A stretch of 64,000 bases of DNA, from positions 1,612,001 through 1,676,000 of the forward strand of contig NZ_CP139781.1 in assembly GCF_019679435.2 (NCBI RefSeq), given 5' to 3'. Both the position numbers and the translations under genes were made by a program. The notes beneath the pieces are model-generated. The model did no database searches. It was not told the DNA's origin and worked only from the letters and a program-made list of their open reading frames with translations. This stretch comes from Actomonas aquatica (GTDB lineage Bacteria; Verrucomicrobiota; Verrucomicrobiia; Opitutales; Opitutaceae). Positions within the stretch are counted from its first letter, which is position 1. Each line of letters starts with the position of its first letter. Shown piece by piece: positions 28,456 to 39,003 of the stretch.

Positions 28456-30126
28456 ATGGCTCTGCTCTGCCTGCTTGTTCTGCTCCTCGGGGCCGGTCTG
28501 CCCTTGGCTCCGCGCCTCGCCGATACGCCTTGGCGGCGCGCGGCCCTCACGCCGTTTGCCGGGTTGTTGGTGCTGTTTCTGATCGGCGCGCTGCTGCACG
28601 GTCTGCGTCTGCCTGCGACCTGGTGGCCGCTGGTCGGTCTGCTCGCCACCGGCGGACTCTGGGCGGGCCGCCGTGAAGTGAAATCGTGGATACAGGATCC
28701 TGCCACGCGCACCTTGCTCGCCCACTGGGCGTTGTGGGCCCTGTGGTTGCTCGGCTGCCTCGCGCTCATTCGCCACTACTCCGGCGGCGATTGGACCAAT
28801 GACTGGATCGGCCACTACCACCGCGCCCAACACATCCTGCACCAGAGCCCGACCGATGCCGCGTTCTTCGCCGCCGATCCCTTTCCCTCGCGTCCGCCCC
28901 TGCTCAACACGATCACCGCCCTCGTGCTCGGCACCGTCGGCGACACCTTTGCCCACTATCAAGTGGTGATGACGCTGCTGGGTTCACTCGCCTTCTTTCC
29001 TGCCCGCCTGCTCGTGCGCGAGCTCTGCACCGGCACCACCGAAGACCGTGCCGCCCGTTGGTTGCTGGTGCTGCTCATGGCGTCGCCCGCGCTCATGCAG
29101 AACGCGACCTTCCCGTGGACCAAGCTAGGCACCGCCGCGTGGGTGCTGCTCGCCGCCGTGTTGACCTGGCGAGGTCTGCGCCACCAACACGCCCGCGACC
29201 TGCAGCTCGCCGGGGCCGCCGCCGCCGGGGCCGTCGTGAGTCACTATTCCGCCGCGATCTACTTGGTGGTCGCGTTGGCGACGCTCGCGTGGATCGCGCG
29301 GCGGCCCGAGCCCCGTCGCCTGCTCCTGCGCGCGCTGCCGTGGAGCGCCGCCTTGTTTGCGGTCGTGATGGGCACCTGGCTGCTCTGGTCGGTCGGTCGC
29401 TATGGCTGGACCACCACTTTTGCCTCCAACTCCACCGTAAGTTTCGCCGCCGAAGGTGACGCCCTGCGCGCCTTTGCGATCAACCTGCTGCGCACCGTGG
29501 TGCCTGCGCCCTTCTTGCCGCCGTTTGATCCGAGCTACGTGCCGCCCGCCAACGTGATGGCCGATTGGCGCGACCATCGCTTCCATTTTTATCAGGAAAC
29601 GCTGCCGGGCATGCTCGGCCTCACCGGCCTCGTGGTGCTGGTGCTCTCGCGCGCGGTTTGGTGGCCTCGACTCGGGGCCGTCGTCCGCCAACTCGGTCTG
29701 CCCATCCTCGCCGTCGTGCTACTCGGCATCGCGGCCCACACCGCGCCCGCGGCCTGGGGCGTCGCCCACATCTGCCTGCTCACGCTGCCCCTCGCCTTCG
29801 TCGCGGGCGCCGCGGTGCTCCTGGCCAAACTGCCGTCACCGCGCCGCGTGGTGCTCGCCGCGGCCCTCTTTTTCGATCTGGCCGCAGGTATCGGTCTGCA
29901 GCTCTTCATCGAGAACGCACGCATCACGCCGGGCATCCTCGCCTACGGCAACGGAGAACCCCTCCTCCACGCCTACGGCCAGACGCTCTGGCTCAACGCC
30001 GCCATGCAGATCCGCGCCGGCTACACCTTGTTGGGCGAACAACTGCCCGGCTTCGCTTGGGCCCCGCTGACGCTCGGCCTAGTCGCCTTGTTCATCACCA
30101 CCTTCCGCCGCGCCCTCCGTGCCTAA
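28456..30126 (+). CDS. Polytopic membrane protein, GT-C glycosyltransferase-like
   Basis: The 556-residue protein has about 12 hydrophobic helices and a first periplasmic loop with GGDWTNDWIGHYHRAQHIL, where acidic residues could form a GT-C type catalytic site. The layout resembles the glycosyltransferase 39/ArnT-like (PMT_2) group, which use lipid-linked sugars; the match is by pattern only. The start at 28456 has GGAG eight bases upstream. It follows the MMPL gene after 28 bp and is convergent with the LysR gene (8 bp apart). The substrate is unknown and a different polytopic family cannot be ruled out. Confidence 0.55.
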   Translation: MALLCLLVLLLGAGLPLAPRLADTPWRRAALTPFAGLLVLFLIGALLHGLRLPATWWPLVGLLATGGLWAGRREVKSWIQDPATRTLLAHWALWALWLLGCLALIRHYSGGDWTNDWIGHYHRAQHILHQSPTDAAFFAADPFPSRPPLLNTITALVLGTVGDTFAHYQVVMTLLGSLAFFPARLLVRELCTGTTEDRAARWLLVLLMASPALMQNATFPWTKLGTAAWVLLAAVLTWRGLRHQHARDLQLAGAAAAGAVVSHYSAAIYLVVALATLAWIARRPEPRRLLLRALPWSAALFAVVMGTWLLWSVGRYGWTTTFASNSTVSFAAEGDALRAFAINLLRTVVPAPFLPPFDPSYVPPANVMADWRDHRFHFYQETLPGMLGLTGLVVLVLSRAVWWPRLGAVVRQLGLPILAVVLLGIAAHTAPAAWGVAHICLLTLPLAFVAGAAVLLAKLPSPRRVVLAAALFFDLAAGIGLQLFIENARITPGILAYGNGEPLLHAYGQTLWLNAAMQIRAGYTLLGEQLPGFAWAPLTLGLVALFITTFRRALRA

Positions 30127-30134
30127 AACCGCGC

Positions 30135-31064
30135 CTAGCGCCGCGCCATCGCCAGCTGCAGCATTTCCGCCGCCGCCTCAAACAGGCCCAGAAACGTTTC
30201 CTCCGCGAGACCAAGCCGACGGCCCTTCAAGTGACCCACGCCCCACTCCCGGCGCAGCGGTTGGACGCCAATGGGCACCGGCACGAGCGAACCTTCCTCC
30301 ACCTCCTTCTGCGCCACCCAACGCGCGAACACTCCCACCCCCAGGCCGATTTTCACCAGCTCCTTCGCTGCTTCCATACTGCCCATTTCGATGGGGTTCT
30401 GCAGGGTGACGCCTTCGCCCCGCAGGTAGTCGGTGACCATGCCGTAAGTGTAGGTGCTTTTATCATACAGCACGTAAGTCTCACTGCTGCGCTCCTCCGC
30501 CGAGGGCACCGCCTTCGGTTTCGTAGCCCACCGATGATTAGCCGCCACGTAGAGTTCCAACTCGTCGGTAAAGATCGCCCTAAATTCCACGTCTTCCCGG
30601 CTCGGTGGCCGCAGCATGAGCGCCAGGTCGATATTGTTGGCCCGCAGCGCTTCGCCCATCAGCGGACTGTCGCCCGGCTCGATCCGGATCACACACTCCG
30701 GGAAACTCTGCTTAAACTCCCGCAGCACGCCCGGCAGCAGATACTGACACGCCGTCGTGCTCGCGCCCACCCGCAGACGCGATTGCCCCCAGTTGCACAG
30801 TTCTTCGATGCCACTGCGCGCATCCTGCATCTCCCGCAGAATCCGATCCGCATGCGTGAGCAAACGCTCCCCCGCCAGCGTGAGATGCGCCTTCTTGCCC
30901 ACCCGATCGAAAACCTTCACTCCGAGATCCGTCTCCAGCGCCTTGATGGCGTGGCTCACCGCCGACTGAGTCAGAAACAGCTCCTTGGCCGCACTGGTGA
31001 AACTGCCGTGGCGGGCCAGGGTGGAAAACGCGAGGAGTTGGCGACTGTCGATCAGAGCAGGCAT
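30135..31064 (-). CDS. LysR family transcriptional regulator of the nitrate cluster
   Basis: The 309-residue protein has the N-terminal winged helix-turn-helix (LLAFSTLARHGSFTSAAKELFLTQSAVSHAIKALE, residues about 10-44) and a LysR substrate-binding domain (about 92-300, LRVGASTTACQYLLPGVL). LysR proteins usually activate a divergently transcribed target. Here the divergent genes are the NasS-like sensor and the nitrate uptake/reduction set, so control of nitrate assimilation is the natural inference, as with NtcB or Nac-type regulators. The intergenic region 31065-31165 carries an inverted repeat (31081-31088 with 31110-31117) that may be its operator. Confidence 0.9.
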   Translation of the reverse strand: MPALIDSRQLLAFSTLARHGSFTSAAKELFLTQSAVSHAIKALETDLGVKVFDRVGKKAHLTLAGERLLTHADRILREMQDARSGIEELCNWGQSRLRVGASTTACQYLLPGVLREFKQSFPECVIRIEPGDSPLMGEALRANNIDLALMLRPPSREDVEFRAIFTDELELYVAANHRWATKPKAVPSAEERSSETYVLYDKSTYTYGMVTDYLRGEGVTLQNPIEMGSMEAAKELVKIGLGVGVFARWVAQKEVEEGSLVPVPIGVQPLRREWGVGHLKGRRLGLAEETFLGLFEAAAEMLQLAMARR

Positions 31065-31080
31065 CGATTGTGACGTGTTA

Positions 31081-31117
31081 GCATGAGCAGACTTGGCCGT
31101 TTCCTAGCAGTTCATGC
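31081..31117. promoter_or_regulatory. Candidate operator between lysR and the NasS-like gene
   Basis: GCATGAGC (31081-31088) and GTTCATGC (31110-31117) form an inverted repeat with 7 of 8 positions matching and a 21-bp spacer. It sits in the 101-bp divergent region, where LysR regulators normally bind. Confidence 0.4.
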
Positions 31118-31165
31118 GCCAGCCTCATTGTATTTGGCATTCCCCTAGCTCTCCGCGCGCTGAAC

Positions 31166-32269
31166 ATGCCGCGCAAAGCCTCCGCCAAATCGACCGCCTC
31201 GTCCTCGCCTTCCCCAGCCGCTCCCACGACGCCCACTGGCTCGCGCGTGCGCCTGGGCTTTGTTTCGCTCATCGATGCCGCCCCCCTCGTGGTCGCTCAC
31301 GAATACGGCCTCTTTCGTCAGCAGGGCCTCGACGTGCAACTCCGCCGCGAACTCGGTTGGGCGACGATTCGCGACAAGATTGCCTTTGGCGAACTCGAGG
31401 CGGCCCAGGCCATCAGTAGCCTGCTCATCAGCACCCGCCTCGGCTTGGGCGGCGCGGCCCCCACCGACTGCCTCACCGCGTTCGTGCTCAGCACCGGCGG
31501 CAACGCCATCACCCTCGCCAACCGCTGGTGGGAGCGCGGGGTGCGGGACGCCGCTTCGTTCCGCGAGCAGATCGTCGCCTCACGCCACGAACACCAGGTC
31601 GTGCTCGGCGCCCCCGGCCTGCACTCCACCCACTACTTGCACCTCTGTGACTGGCTGGCCTCTGGCGACATCAACCCGCGCCGCGATGTGCGCATCGTTA
31701 CCGTGCCGCCGCCCCAAGTGTTTCGTAATCTCTCCGCCGGCACCATCGACGGCTACTGCGTCGGCGAACCTTGGAATACCCTCGCCGTCCAAGCCGGCAT
31801 CGGTTGGTGCCCCACCACCAGCGCCGAGCTCCACCCCGGCGAACCGGAAAAGGTGCTCATGGTGCGCAGCGAGTTCGCCCAGTCCCGCCACGACGAACAC
31901 ATGCGCCTGCTCGCCGCCCTCGCCGCCGCCTGCACCCAATGCGAAGACCCCGCCTTCCGCCCCGAGCTCATCAAACTGCTCGCCCGCCGCGAATACCTCA
32001 ACCAACCGGCCCGCGCCGTCGCCGCCTCCCTCGCTGGCCCCATGGACCTCGGCCAGGGCCGCAGCGCCTCCCTCGAGACCTTCCTGAGCTTCGGCGTCGG
32101 TGAACGCTCCGCCCCGGACCCGCGCTGGGCCGACTCCCTCCTCGAGCGCATCAAACGCCACGGCCTGCTCCCTCCCGGCACGACCATCCCGCCCCACTTT
32201 GCCCGCTCCCTCTTCCGCCGCGACCTGCACCAACAGGCCATGCGCCGGGCCGCTGCATCCGCGGCATAG
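31166..32269 (+). CDS. Cytoplasmic NrtA-like nitrate sensor (NasS-like)
   Basis: The 367-residue protein belongs to the NrtA/CmpA solute-binding family: RLGFVSLIDAAPLVVAHEYGLF, the TIRDKIAFGELEAAQAISSLL block, and [14 protein letters not shown]. There is no signal peptide; the N-terminus is a basic, Ser/Pro/Ala-rich stretch of 25 residues. Soluble NrtA paralogues without export signal are the NasS type, which sense nitrate and in Proteobacteria hold the RNA-binding antiterminator NasT. No nasT (ANTAR protein) is seen in this window. A bound nitrate could instead be reported to the LysR regulator next door. The gene starts the nitrate cluster and lies 303 bp before nrtA. Confidence 0.75.
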   Translation: MPRKASAKSTASSSPSPAAPTTPTGSRVRLGFVSLIDAAPLVVAHEYGLFRQQGLDVQLRRELGWATIRDKIAFGELEAAQAISSLLISTRLGLGGAAPTDCLTAFVLSTGGNAITLANRWWERGVRDAASFREQIVASRHEHQVVLGAPGLHSTHYLHLCDWLASGDINPRRDVRIVTVPPPQVFRNLSAGTIDGYCVGEPWNTLAVQAGIGWCPTTSAELHPGEPEKVLMVRSEFAQSRHDEHMRLLAALAAACTQCEDPAFRPELIKLLARREYLNQPARAVAASLAGPMDLGQGRSASLETFLSFGVGERSAPDPRWADSLLERIKRHGLLPPGTTIPPHFARSLFRRDLHQQAMRRAAASAA

Positions 32270-32280
32270 CCCGCCAAATC

Positions 32281-32572
32281 TGCCCATTGGACGTTTCTGC
32301 ACAACGATATGGGCAAATCGCACCACCCGGTCCGCCCCCCCAAGCCAGCACCAACGCTAATGCGGCATAGAAACATCTCATATCACCGCCCGTGCCGTCC
32401 CGGGATGAACGCCCAATTCACTCATGTATGAATGATCCGGCGGATTTTCATCGATTTGATCCATCTCACTATTCGTCCACTTTGGCACGGTTGGCACCGC
32501 GGGAGCTAAAACAGGGGCCGATGGCGCAAGCTGCGCCGCTATCTGCGAACCGACCAACCTGACTTCACTACC
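32281..32572 (+). promoter_or_regulatory. Leader region of the nitrate transport genes
   Basis: This 303-bp gap has no gene. It holds several dyads: TGCCCAT/ATGGGCA (32281-32287 with 32309-32315), an imperfect palindrome at 32418-32435 (7 of 8 pairs, 2-nt centre), a tandem TTGGCAC repeat (32482-32488 and 32491-32497, 9-bp period) and a GC hairpin (GGCGCA, AGC, TGCGCC) about 35 bp before nrtA. These could be operators for the LysR protein or an RNA leader for control by nitrate. No hexaloop pair of the NasT/ANTAR type was found. Confidence 0.4.
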
Positions 32573-33985
32573 ATGCTTCGTTCCCTCCGATCCTCCCGCC
32601 TGACCCGCCTCACCCGCGGTCTCGCCGCGCCGGTCATCGGCCTGCTCGCCCTCGGCTCCGCCGTCACCGGCTCGGCCCAACTCACGCCGGAAAAGACCGA
32701 ACTCAAGTTCGGCTTCATCAAGCTCACCGACTGCGCCCCGATCGTCATCGCCAAGGAAAAGGGCTTCTTCACCGACGAGGGCCTCGCCGTCGAGGTCATC
32801 GCCCAGCCCAACTGGAAGACCCTCCTCGACAACGTGATCTCCGGCAACCTCGACGGTGCCCACATGCTCTCCGGCCAACCCATCGCCGCCACCATCGGCA
32901 TCGGCACCCAGGCCCACATCGTCACCGCCTACACCCTCGATCTCAACGGCAACGGCATCACCGTCTCCAACTCCGTCTGGGAGCAGATGCAGCTCGAGGA
33001 CATCGACCTCGACACCCCCGAGCCCCAGCACCCGATCTCCGCCCGCGGTCTCCGCCCGGTCGTCGACGACTACCTCGCCAAGGGCGCCAAGCTCCAGATG
33101 GGCATGGTCTTCCCCGTCTCCACCCACAACTACGAGCTGCGCTACTGGCTCGCCGCCGCCGGCATCCACCCGGGCATGTATACCGCCACCGACATCGGCG
33201 GACGCACCGACGCCGAGGTCGAACTCTCCGTCACCCCGCCCCCGATGATGCCCACCGTGCTCGAAGCCGGTAACATCCAGGGCTACTGCGTCGGTGAGCC
33301 GTGGAACCAGCAGGCCGTCGCCAAAGGCATCGGCGTGCCCGTCACCACCAATTACGACATCTGGAAGAACAATCCGGAAAAAGTCTTCGGTGTCTCCAAG
33401 GCCTGGGCTGACGCCAACCCGCAGACCCACGTCGCAGTCGTCAAAGCCCTCATCCGCGCCGGCAAGTGGCTCGATGAAACCGACGCCTCCGGCAAGCTCG
33501 TCAACCGCGAGGAAGCCGTCCGCATCCTCGCCCAGCCCAACTACGTCGGCGCCGACTACGACGTCATCAAAAACAGCATGACCGGCACCTTCATCTTCCA
33601 GAAGTCCGACGTGCGCGAGATGCCCGACTTCAACGTCTTCTTCAAATACCACTCCACCTTCCCGTGGTATTCCGACGGCGTCTGGTTCCTCACCCAGATG
33701 CGCCGCTGGGGCCAGATCACCGAGACCAAGTCCGCCGAGTGGTATGCCCAGACCGTCAAGGACATCTACCTGCCCGACGTCTACCTCGCCGCCGCCAAGC
33801 TCCTCCTCGAAGAGGGTCACATCGCCGAAGCCGACATCCCCTGGGACACCGACGGCTACAAGCCGGCCACCGACGAGTTCATCGACGGCAACCCCTTCGA
33901 TGCCCGCGACCCGATCGGTTACATCAACTCCTTCGCCATCGGCAACAAGGACACCGTGTCCGACGCCGTCGCCGCCAATCCCTAG
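32573..33985 (+). CDS. nrtA: Nitrate ABC transporter substrate-binding protein
   Basis: The 470-residue exported protein has a signal peptide (about 1-36, [21 protein letters not shown]) and the NrtA core: [78 protein letters not shown] and [15 protein letters not shown]-like [15 protein letters not shown]. It captures nitrate (or nitrite) in the periplasm. There is no lipobox, so it is probably soluble rather than tethered. It is followed after 106 bp by the permease gene. Confidence 0.93.
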   Translation: MLRSLRSSRLTRLTRGLAAPVIGLLALGSAVTGSAQLTPEKTELKFGFIKLTDCAPIVIAKEKGFFTDEGLAVEVIAQPNWKTLLDNVISGNLDGAHMLSGQPIAATIGIGTQAHIVTAYTLDLNGNGITVSNSVWEQMQLEDIDLDTPEPQHPISARGLRPVVDDYLAKGAKLQMGMVFPVSTHNYELRYWLAAAGIHPGMYTATDIGGRTDAEVELSVTPPPMMPTVLEAGNIQGYCVGEPWNQQAVAKGIGVPVTTNYDIWKNNPEKVFGVSKAWADANPQTHVAVVKALIRAGKWLDETDASGKLVNREEAVRILAQPNYVGADYDVIKNSMTGTFIFQKSDVREMPDFNVFFKYHSTFPWYSDGVWFLTQMRRWGQITETKSAEWYAQTVKDIYLPDVYLAAAKLLLEEGHIAEADIPWDTDGYKPATDEFIDGNPFDARDPIGYINSFAIGNKDTVSDAVAANP

Positions 33986-34091
33986 TCCGTAGCACTCGTT
34001 GCGGGGCGTGGCCGCCCGCCGCGCTCCGCAACTCCTCTCCCTCCTCCGTCTCCTCTCTTTCGCGTTTCGCCCGTCCTCGGAGTATCCACTC

Positions 34092-35696
<1,605 letters not shown>

Positions 35697-35699
35697 GCT

Positions 35700-35783
35700 G
35701 AATCTTTAACCACAGATTACACAGATGAACACAGATACTCTGACGCCTCTCTCTGCGGCCTCTGCGTCCTCTGCGGTTAAGTC
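35700..35783. repeat. ACAGA-rich palindromic repeat supplying the nrtD start
   Basis: The left arm has TTAACCACAGATTACACAG and the right arm ends in CCTCTGCGTCCTCTGCGGTTA, so TTAACC(A/G)CAGA is inverted at the ends. The ATG at 35725 and about the first 19 codons of the following ATPase gene lie inside it. Confidence 0.7.
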
Positions 35784-36717
35784 CGCACCCTACTTGGAAC
35801 TGAAAGGGGTTAACGTCGGCTACGGTCCGTCCAACAACCGCACCGAGGTCCTCGCCAACGTGAACCTGCAGGTGCAGGAAAACGAGTTTGTCGCCATCAT
35901 CGGGTTCTCCGGCTCCGGCAAGTCCACCCTGGTCAACCTGCTCGCAGGTCTCCAACAACCGGATACAGGCGAGGTGCGCATGGCCGGCCAGCTTGTCACC
36001 GAACCCGGTCCCGAGCGCGGCATCGTTTTCCAAAACTACTCGCTCCTCCCCTGGCTCACCGTCGCGGGCAACATCGATCTCGCGGTCAAATCCGTCTTCC
36101 CGCAGTTCACCGCCGCCCAGCGCCGCGCCCATGTCGCCCGCTACATCGACATGGTGAGCCTCACCCCCGCCGCCGACAAAAAGCCCCGCGAGCTTTCCGG
36201 CGGCATGCGCCAGCGCGTCTCCCTCGCCCGCACCCTCGCCATGCAACCCGGTGTGCTGCTCCTCGACGAGCCGCTCTCCGCCCTCGACGCCCTCACCCGC
36301 GCCAACCTGCAGGACGAGATCACCCGCATCTGGGAACAGGACCGCCGCACCGTGGTGCTCATCACCAACGACGTCGACGAAGCCCTCCTGCTCGCCGACC
36401 GCGTCATCCCCCTCACCATGGGCCCACGCGCCACCCTCGCCACCTCGTTCACCAACACTCTCGAACGCCCCCGCGATCGCACGGCCATGAACCACGATCC
36501 GGCCTTCAAACACCTCAAGGCCGAGATCACCCACTACCTGCTCGAGCTCAACCGCGAAGCCAAGGCCCTGCGCGTCAACCAGACCCTCGAGATGCCCAAC
36601 GTCCTGCCCGCCGACTTTTCCTCCGGCCGCCGCGAACCGCCGCGCGCCGTCACCCGCGAGGGTATCCGCCAGGCCAATACTCGCTTCAACGACGACTCCA
36701 ACTCCTCCGCCGCATGA
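35725..36717 (+). CDS. nrtD: Nitrate ABC transporter ATP-binding protein (first copy)
   Basis: The 330-residue ATPase has Walker [10 protein letters not shown], the Q-loop [10 protein letters not shown], the signature [15 protein letters not shown], Walker [12 protein letters not shown] and a degenerate H-loop, ITNDVDEA, in which Asn replaces the usual His. With the second ATPase it would drive nitrate uptake through NrtB as a heterodimer; the missing His suggests one impaired catalytic site. The first 19 residues (Thr/Ser/Ala-rich) come from a dispersed repeat, and a TTG at 35794 may be the older start. The C-terminal 60 residues are not part of the ATPase core. The stop overlaps the next ATG by four bases (ATGA). 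Confidence 0.9.
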   Translation: MNTDTLTPLSAASASSAVKSAPYLELKGVNVGYGPSNNRTEVLANVNLQVQENEFVAIIGFSGSGKSTLVNLLAGLQQPDTGEVRMAGQLVTEPGPERGIVFQNYSLLPWLTVAGNIDLAVKSVFPQFTAAQRRAHVARYIDMVSLTPAADKKPRELSGGMRQRVSLARTLAMQPGVLLLDEPLSALDALTRANLQDEITRIWEQDRRTVVLITNDVDEALLLADRVIPLTMGPRATLATSFTNTLERPRDRTAMNHDPAFKHLKAEITHYLLELNREAKALRVNQTLEMPNVLPADFSSGRREPPRAVTREGIRQANTRFNDDSNSSAA

Positions 36718-37601
36718 ACGCCGATCGCTTCCTCGAAATCTCCAACCTCGTCAAAGCCTACCCCAATCCCTTCGGGGCCGAGGTCAAAGTCGTCGACGGC
36801 TTCAACCTCACCGTGCGCCAGGGCGAGTTCATCTCCGTCATCGGCCACTCCGGCTGCGGTAAGTCCACCGTGCTCACCATGATCGCCGGCCTCAACCCAA
36901 TCTCCGACGGCGGCATCATCGTTGACGGTCGCGAGATCTCCGGCCCGGCCCCCGACCGCTCCGTCGTGTTCCAAGCCCCCTGCCTCCTGCCGTGGCTCAC
37001 CGCTTGGGGCAACGTGATGCTCGGCGTGAAGGAGGTCTATCCGCACGCCACCAAGCAGCAGAAGAAGGACATCGTCGCCTACGCCCTCTCCGCCGTCGGC
37101 CTCGCCGAGTCCATGCACAAATACCCGCGCGAGATGTCGGGCGGCATGCAGCAACGTGTCGGCATCGCCCGCGCCATCGCCCTCAAGCCCAAGATCCTCC
37201 TGCTCGACGAGCCCTTCGGCCGCCTCGACTCTCTCACCCGCATGGAGCTCCAGGATGTCATCCTCGGCATCCTCGATCGCGACCAGATCACCACCATGCT
37301 CATCACCCACGACGTCGACGAGGCCGTCTACATGTCCGACCGCGTCTGCATGATGACCAACGGTCCCGGCGCTCACGTTGGCGAGCTCATGGAGATCGAC
37401 TTCCCCCGCCCCCGCGATCGCGACGCCATGATGACCGACGATCGTTTCTTCGCATACCGCGAACGCCTGCTCCGCTTCCTCGACGAGTGTGAGCACGCCA
37501 AAAAAGCCAAGGTCAAACCTGGCTCCGGCAGCGGCCACCCGCCCGCCGCCAAACCCACTTTCCGTCAGCGCATGACGGGCGCCATTGCCGCCCTGTTCTG
37601 A
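36714..37601 (+). CDS. nrtC: Nitrate ABC transporter ATP-binding protein (second copy)
   Basis: The 295-residue ATPase has GHSGCGKST (Walker A), [15 protein letters not shown] (Q-loop), [15 protein letters not shown] (signature), [15 protein letters not shown] (Walker B) and ITHDVDEA with the normal H-loop His. It lacks the NrtA-like C-terminal regulatory domain found in cyanobacterial NrtC; instead it ends in a short basic, Pro/Ala-rich tail. It overlaps the first ATPase by ATGA, so they are translated together. The symbol follows position and pairing rather than domain content. Confidence 0.88.
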   Translation: MNADRFLEISNLVKAYPNPFGAEVKVVDGFNLTVRQGEFISVIGHSGCGKSTVLTMIAGLNPISDGGIIVDGREISGPAPDRSVVFQAPCLLPWLTAWGNVMLGVKEVYPHATKQQKKDIVAYALSAVGLAESMHKYPREMSGGMQQRVGIARAIALKPKILLLDEPFGRLDSLTRMELQDVILGILDRDQITTMLITHDVDEAVYMSDRVCMMTNGPGAHVGELMEIDFPRPRDRDAMMTDDRFFAYRERLLRFLDECEHAKKAKVKPGSGSGHPPAAKPTFRQRMTGAIAALF

Positions 37602-37643
37602 CCGAAAACCGAACCGACCCTGCACCGTCAAAATCTGCCTATC

Positions 37644-38840
37644 ATGACCAAGTTGTGCCCAAAAATATCGATGTGCGGCCTCGCCGCCTTCGTTCTCGCC
37701 GCCGCCACGGCCCCCGCCGCCTCGACCTTGGACGAGGTGTTTTCCGAAGGTAAGGTCTCCCTCGCCTCCCGTCTCCGTTACGAATACGGCGACCAGCCCG
37801 GCGTAAACGACTCCACCGCCTTCACCTTTCGCAATCGCCTCGGCTTCACCTCCGGCAAGTTCAACGGCTGGAGCTTCATGATCGAGGGCGAGAACGTCCA
37901 CGCTTTCGATCCCGATGCCTACAACCAGGCCGGCCTCAACCCCGGCGGCGCCGGTCAGGTCGTCATCGCCGATGTCGAGGGCACCGAGGTCAACCAGGCC
38001 TTCCTCGCCTACGCCGGCGAGAGCGTATCCGGAAAACTGGGACGCCAGCGCATCGTGGTCGACAACGTCCGCTTCATCGGCGACGTCGGCTGGCGCCAGG
38101 ACCAGCAGACCTACGACGCCTTCACCGTCAGCGGTTCGCCCACCCCCGAGCTCAAGCTCACCTATGGCTACCTCTGGCAGATCAACCGCATCTTCGGCGA
38201 TGCGCGCGACTGGGAGTCCGACAGCCACTTCCTCAGCGCCGGCTACAAGGTCGGCTCCGGCACCCTCGCCGGTTACGCCTACCTGCTCGACTTCGACAAC
38301 GCCGCCGCCAACTCCTCCGCCACCTACGGCGCGAGCTACAACGGCACCGTCAAGATTGATGACACCACCTCGATTCTCTACCGCCTCGAGGCCGCCACCC
38401 AGTCCGACTACGGCAACAGCCCCTTCGACTACACCGCCACTTACTACGTCGGTGAACTCGGCGCCAAGTTCGGCAAGGTCACCGCCAAGATCGGTTACGA
38501 AGTGCTCGGCGCCGGCAATGGTCAGGGCTTCAAGACCCCGCTCGCCACCTTGCACGCCTTCAACGGCTTCGCTGACCTCTTCCTCGGCACGCCCGGCACC
38601 GGTCTCGAGGACTTCTACGTCAGCGTCGGCGGCCCGATCGTCGGCGTCAACGTGACGGCCTTCTACCACGACTTCTCCGCCGAGAGCGGCGGCGCCGACT
38701 ACGGCTCCGAAATCGACCTCGTGGTGGCCAAGAAGTTCGCCCAGCGCTTCACCGCCATCGCCAAGTTCGCCTCCTTCGAGAGCGACGGTTTCGCCCGGGA
38801 CACCGACCGCTTCAGCGTCGAACTCAACTTCGCCTACTGA
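37644..38840 (+). CDS. Outer-membrane porin of the nitrate cluster
   Basis: The 398-residue protein has a signal peptide (about 1-26, CGLAAFVLAAATAPAAS) followed by barrel-like strands: SLASRLRYEYGD, AFTFRNRLGFTSGKFNGWSF, GKLGRQRIVVDN, TKIGYEVLG-like AKIGYEVLG and a C-terminal aromatic end (RFSVELNFAY). The pattern is that of alginate-export/DUF1302-like 16-18 strand porins. Its position between nrtC and nirA suggests it lets nitrate cross the outer membrane. The gene is followed by a GC-rich hairpin at 38870-38895. Confidence 0.8.
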   Translation: MTKLCPKISMCGLAAFVLAAATAPAASTLDEVFSEGKVSLASRLRYEYGDQPGVNDSTAFTFRNRLGFTSGKFNGWSFMIEGENVHAFDPDAYNQAGLNPGGAGQVVIADVEGTEVNQAFLAYAGESVSGKLGRQRIVVDNVRFIGDVGWRQDQQTYDAFTVSGSPTPELKLTYGYLWQINRIFGDARDWESDSHFLSAGYKVGSGTLAGYAYLLDFDNAAANSSATYGASYNGTVKIDDTTSILYRLEAATQSDYGNSPFDYTATYYVGELGAKFGKVTAKIGYEVLGAGNGQGFKTPLATLHAFNGFADLFLGTPGTGLEDFYVSVGGPIVGVNVTAFYHDFSAESGGADYGSEIDLVVAKKFAQRFTAIAKFASFESDGFARDTDRFSVELNFAY

Positions 38841-38869
38841 CCGTAGGTGCTGTCCAGCTGCAACCAACG

Positions 38870-38895
38870 GGAGGGCCGGCTTCAACCGGCCCTCC
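38870..38895 (+). terminator. Hairpin terminator after the porin gene (REP-like core)
   Basis: A perfect 10-bp stem (38870-38879 with 38886-38895) around a 6-nt CTTCAA loop is followed by TCTCC rather than a full T run. It should slow or partly end transcription between the transport and reduction genes. Confidence 0.6.
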
Positions 38896-38916
38896 TCTCC
38901 ATCCGACAATCGATAA

Positions 38917-38963
38917 ACGCGCCTCATTATTTCGAGCAATTCCACGCGCCGCATTAATTGCTC
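38917..38963. promoter_or_regulatory. Candidate nirA operator: overlapping direct and inverted repeats
   Basis: A 16-bp direct repeat (38917-38932 and 38944-38959, two mismatches, 27-bp period) overlaps a perfect 8-bp inverted repeat GAGCAATT/AATTGCTC (38934-38941 with 38956-38963). It lies 41-87 bp before the nirA start, between the porin hairpin and the gene, and is the most AT-rich stretch nearby. Confidence 0.5.
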
Positions 38964-39003
38964 ATTTCGCCCCCACGGCACCGCCGCTGCTATTTCTCTC
39001 CCC

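Noticed and set aside
26664-28769. Minus-strand 701-codon open frame opposite the MMPL gene
   Set aside because: Low-complexity antisense shadow; the plus-strand MMPL protein has clear helices and family motifs.
32482-32497. Sigma-54 promoter (TTGGCACGGTTGGCAC) before nrtA
   Set aside because: The GG and GC elements are two bases too close for the -24/-12 spacing; a TTGGCAC tandem repeat explains it better.
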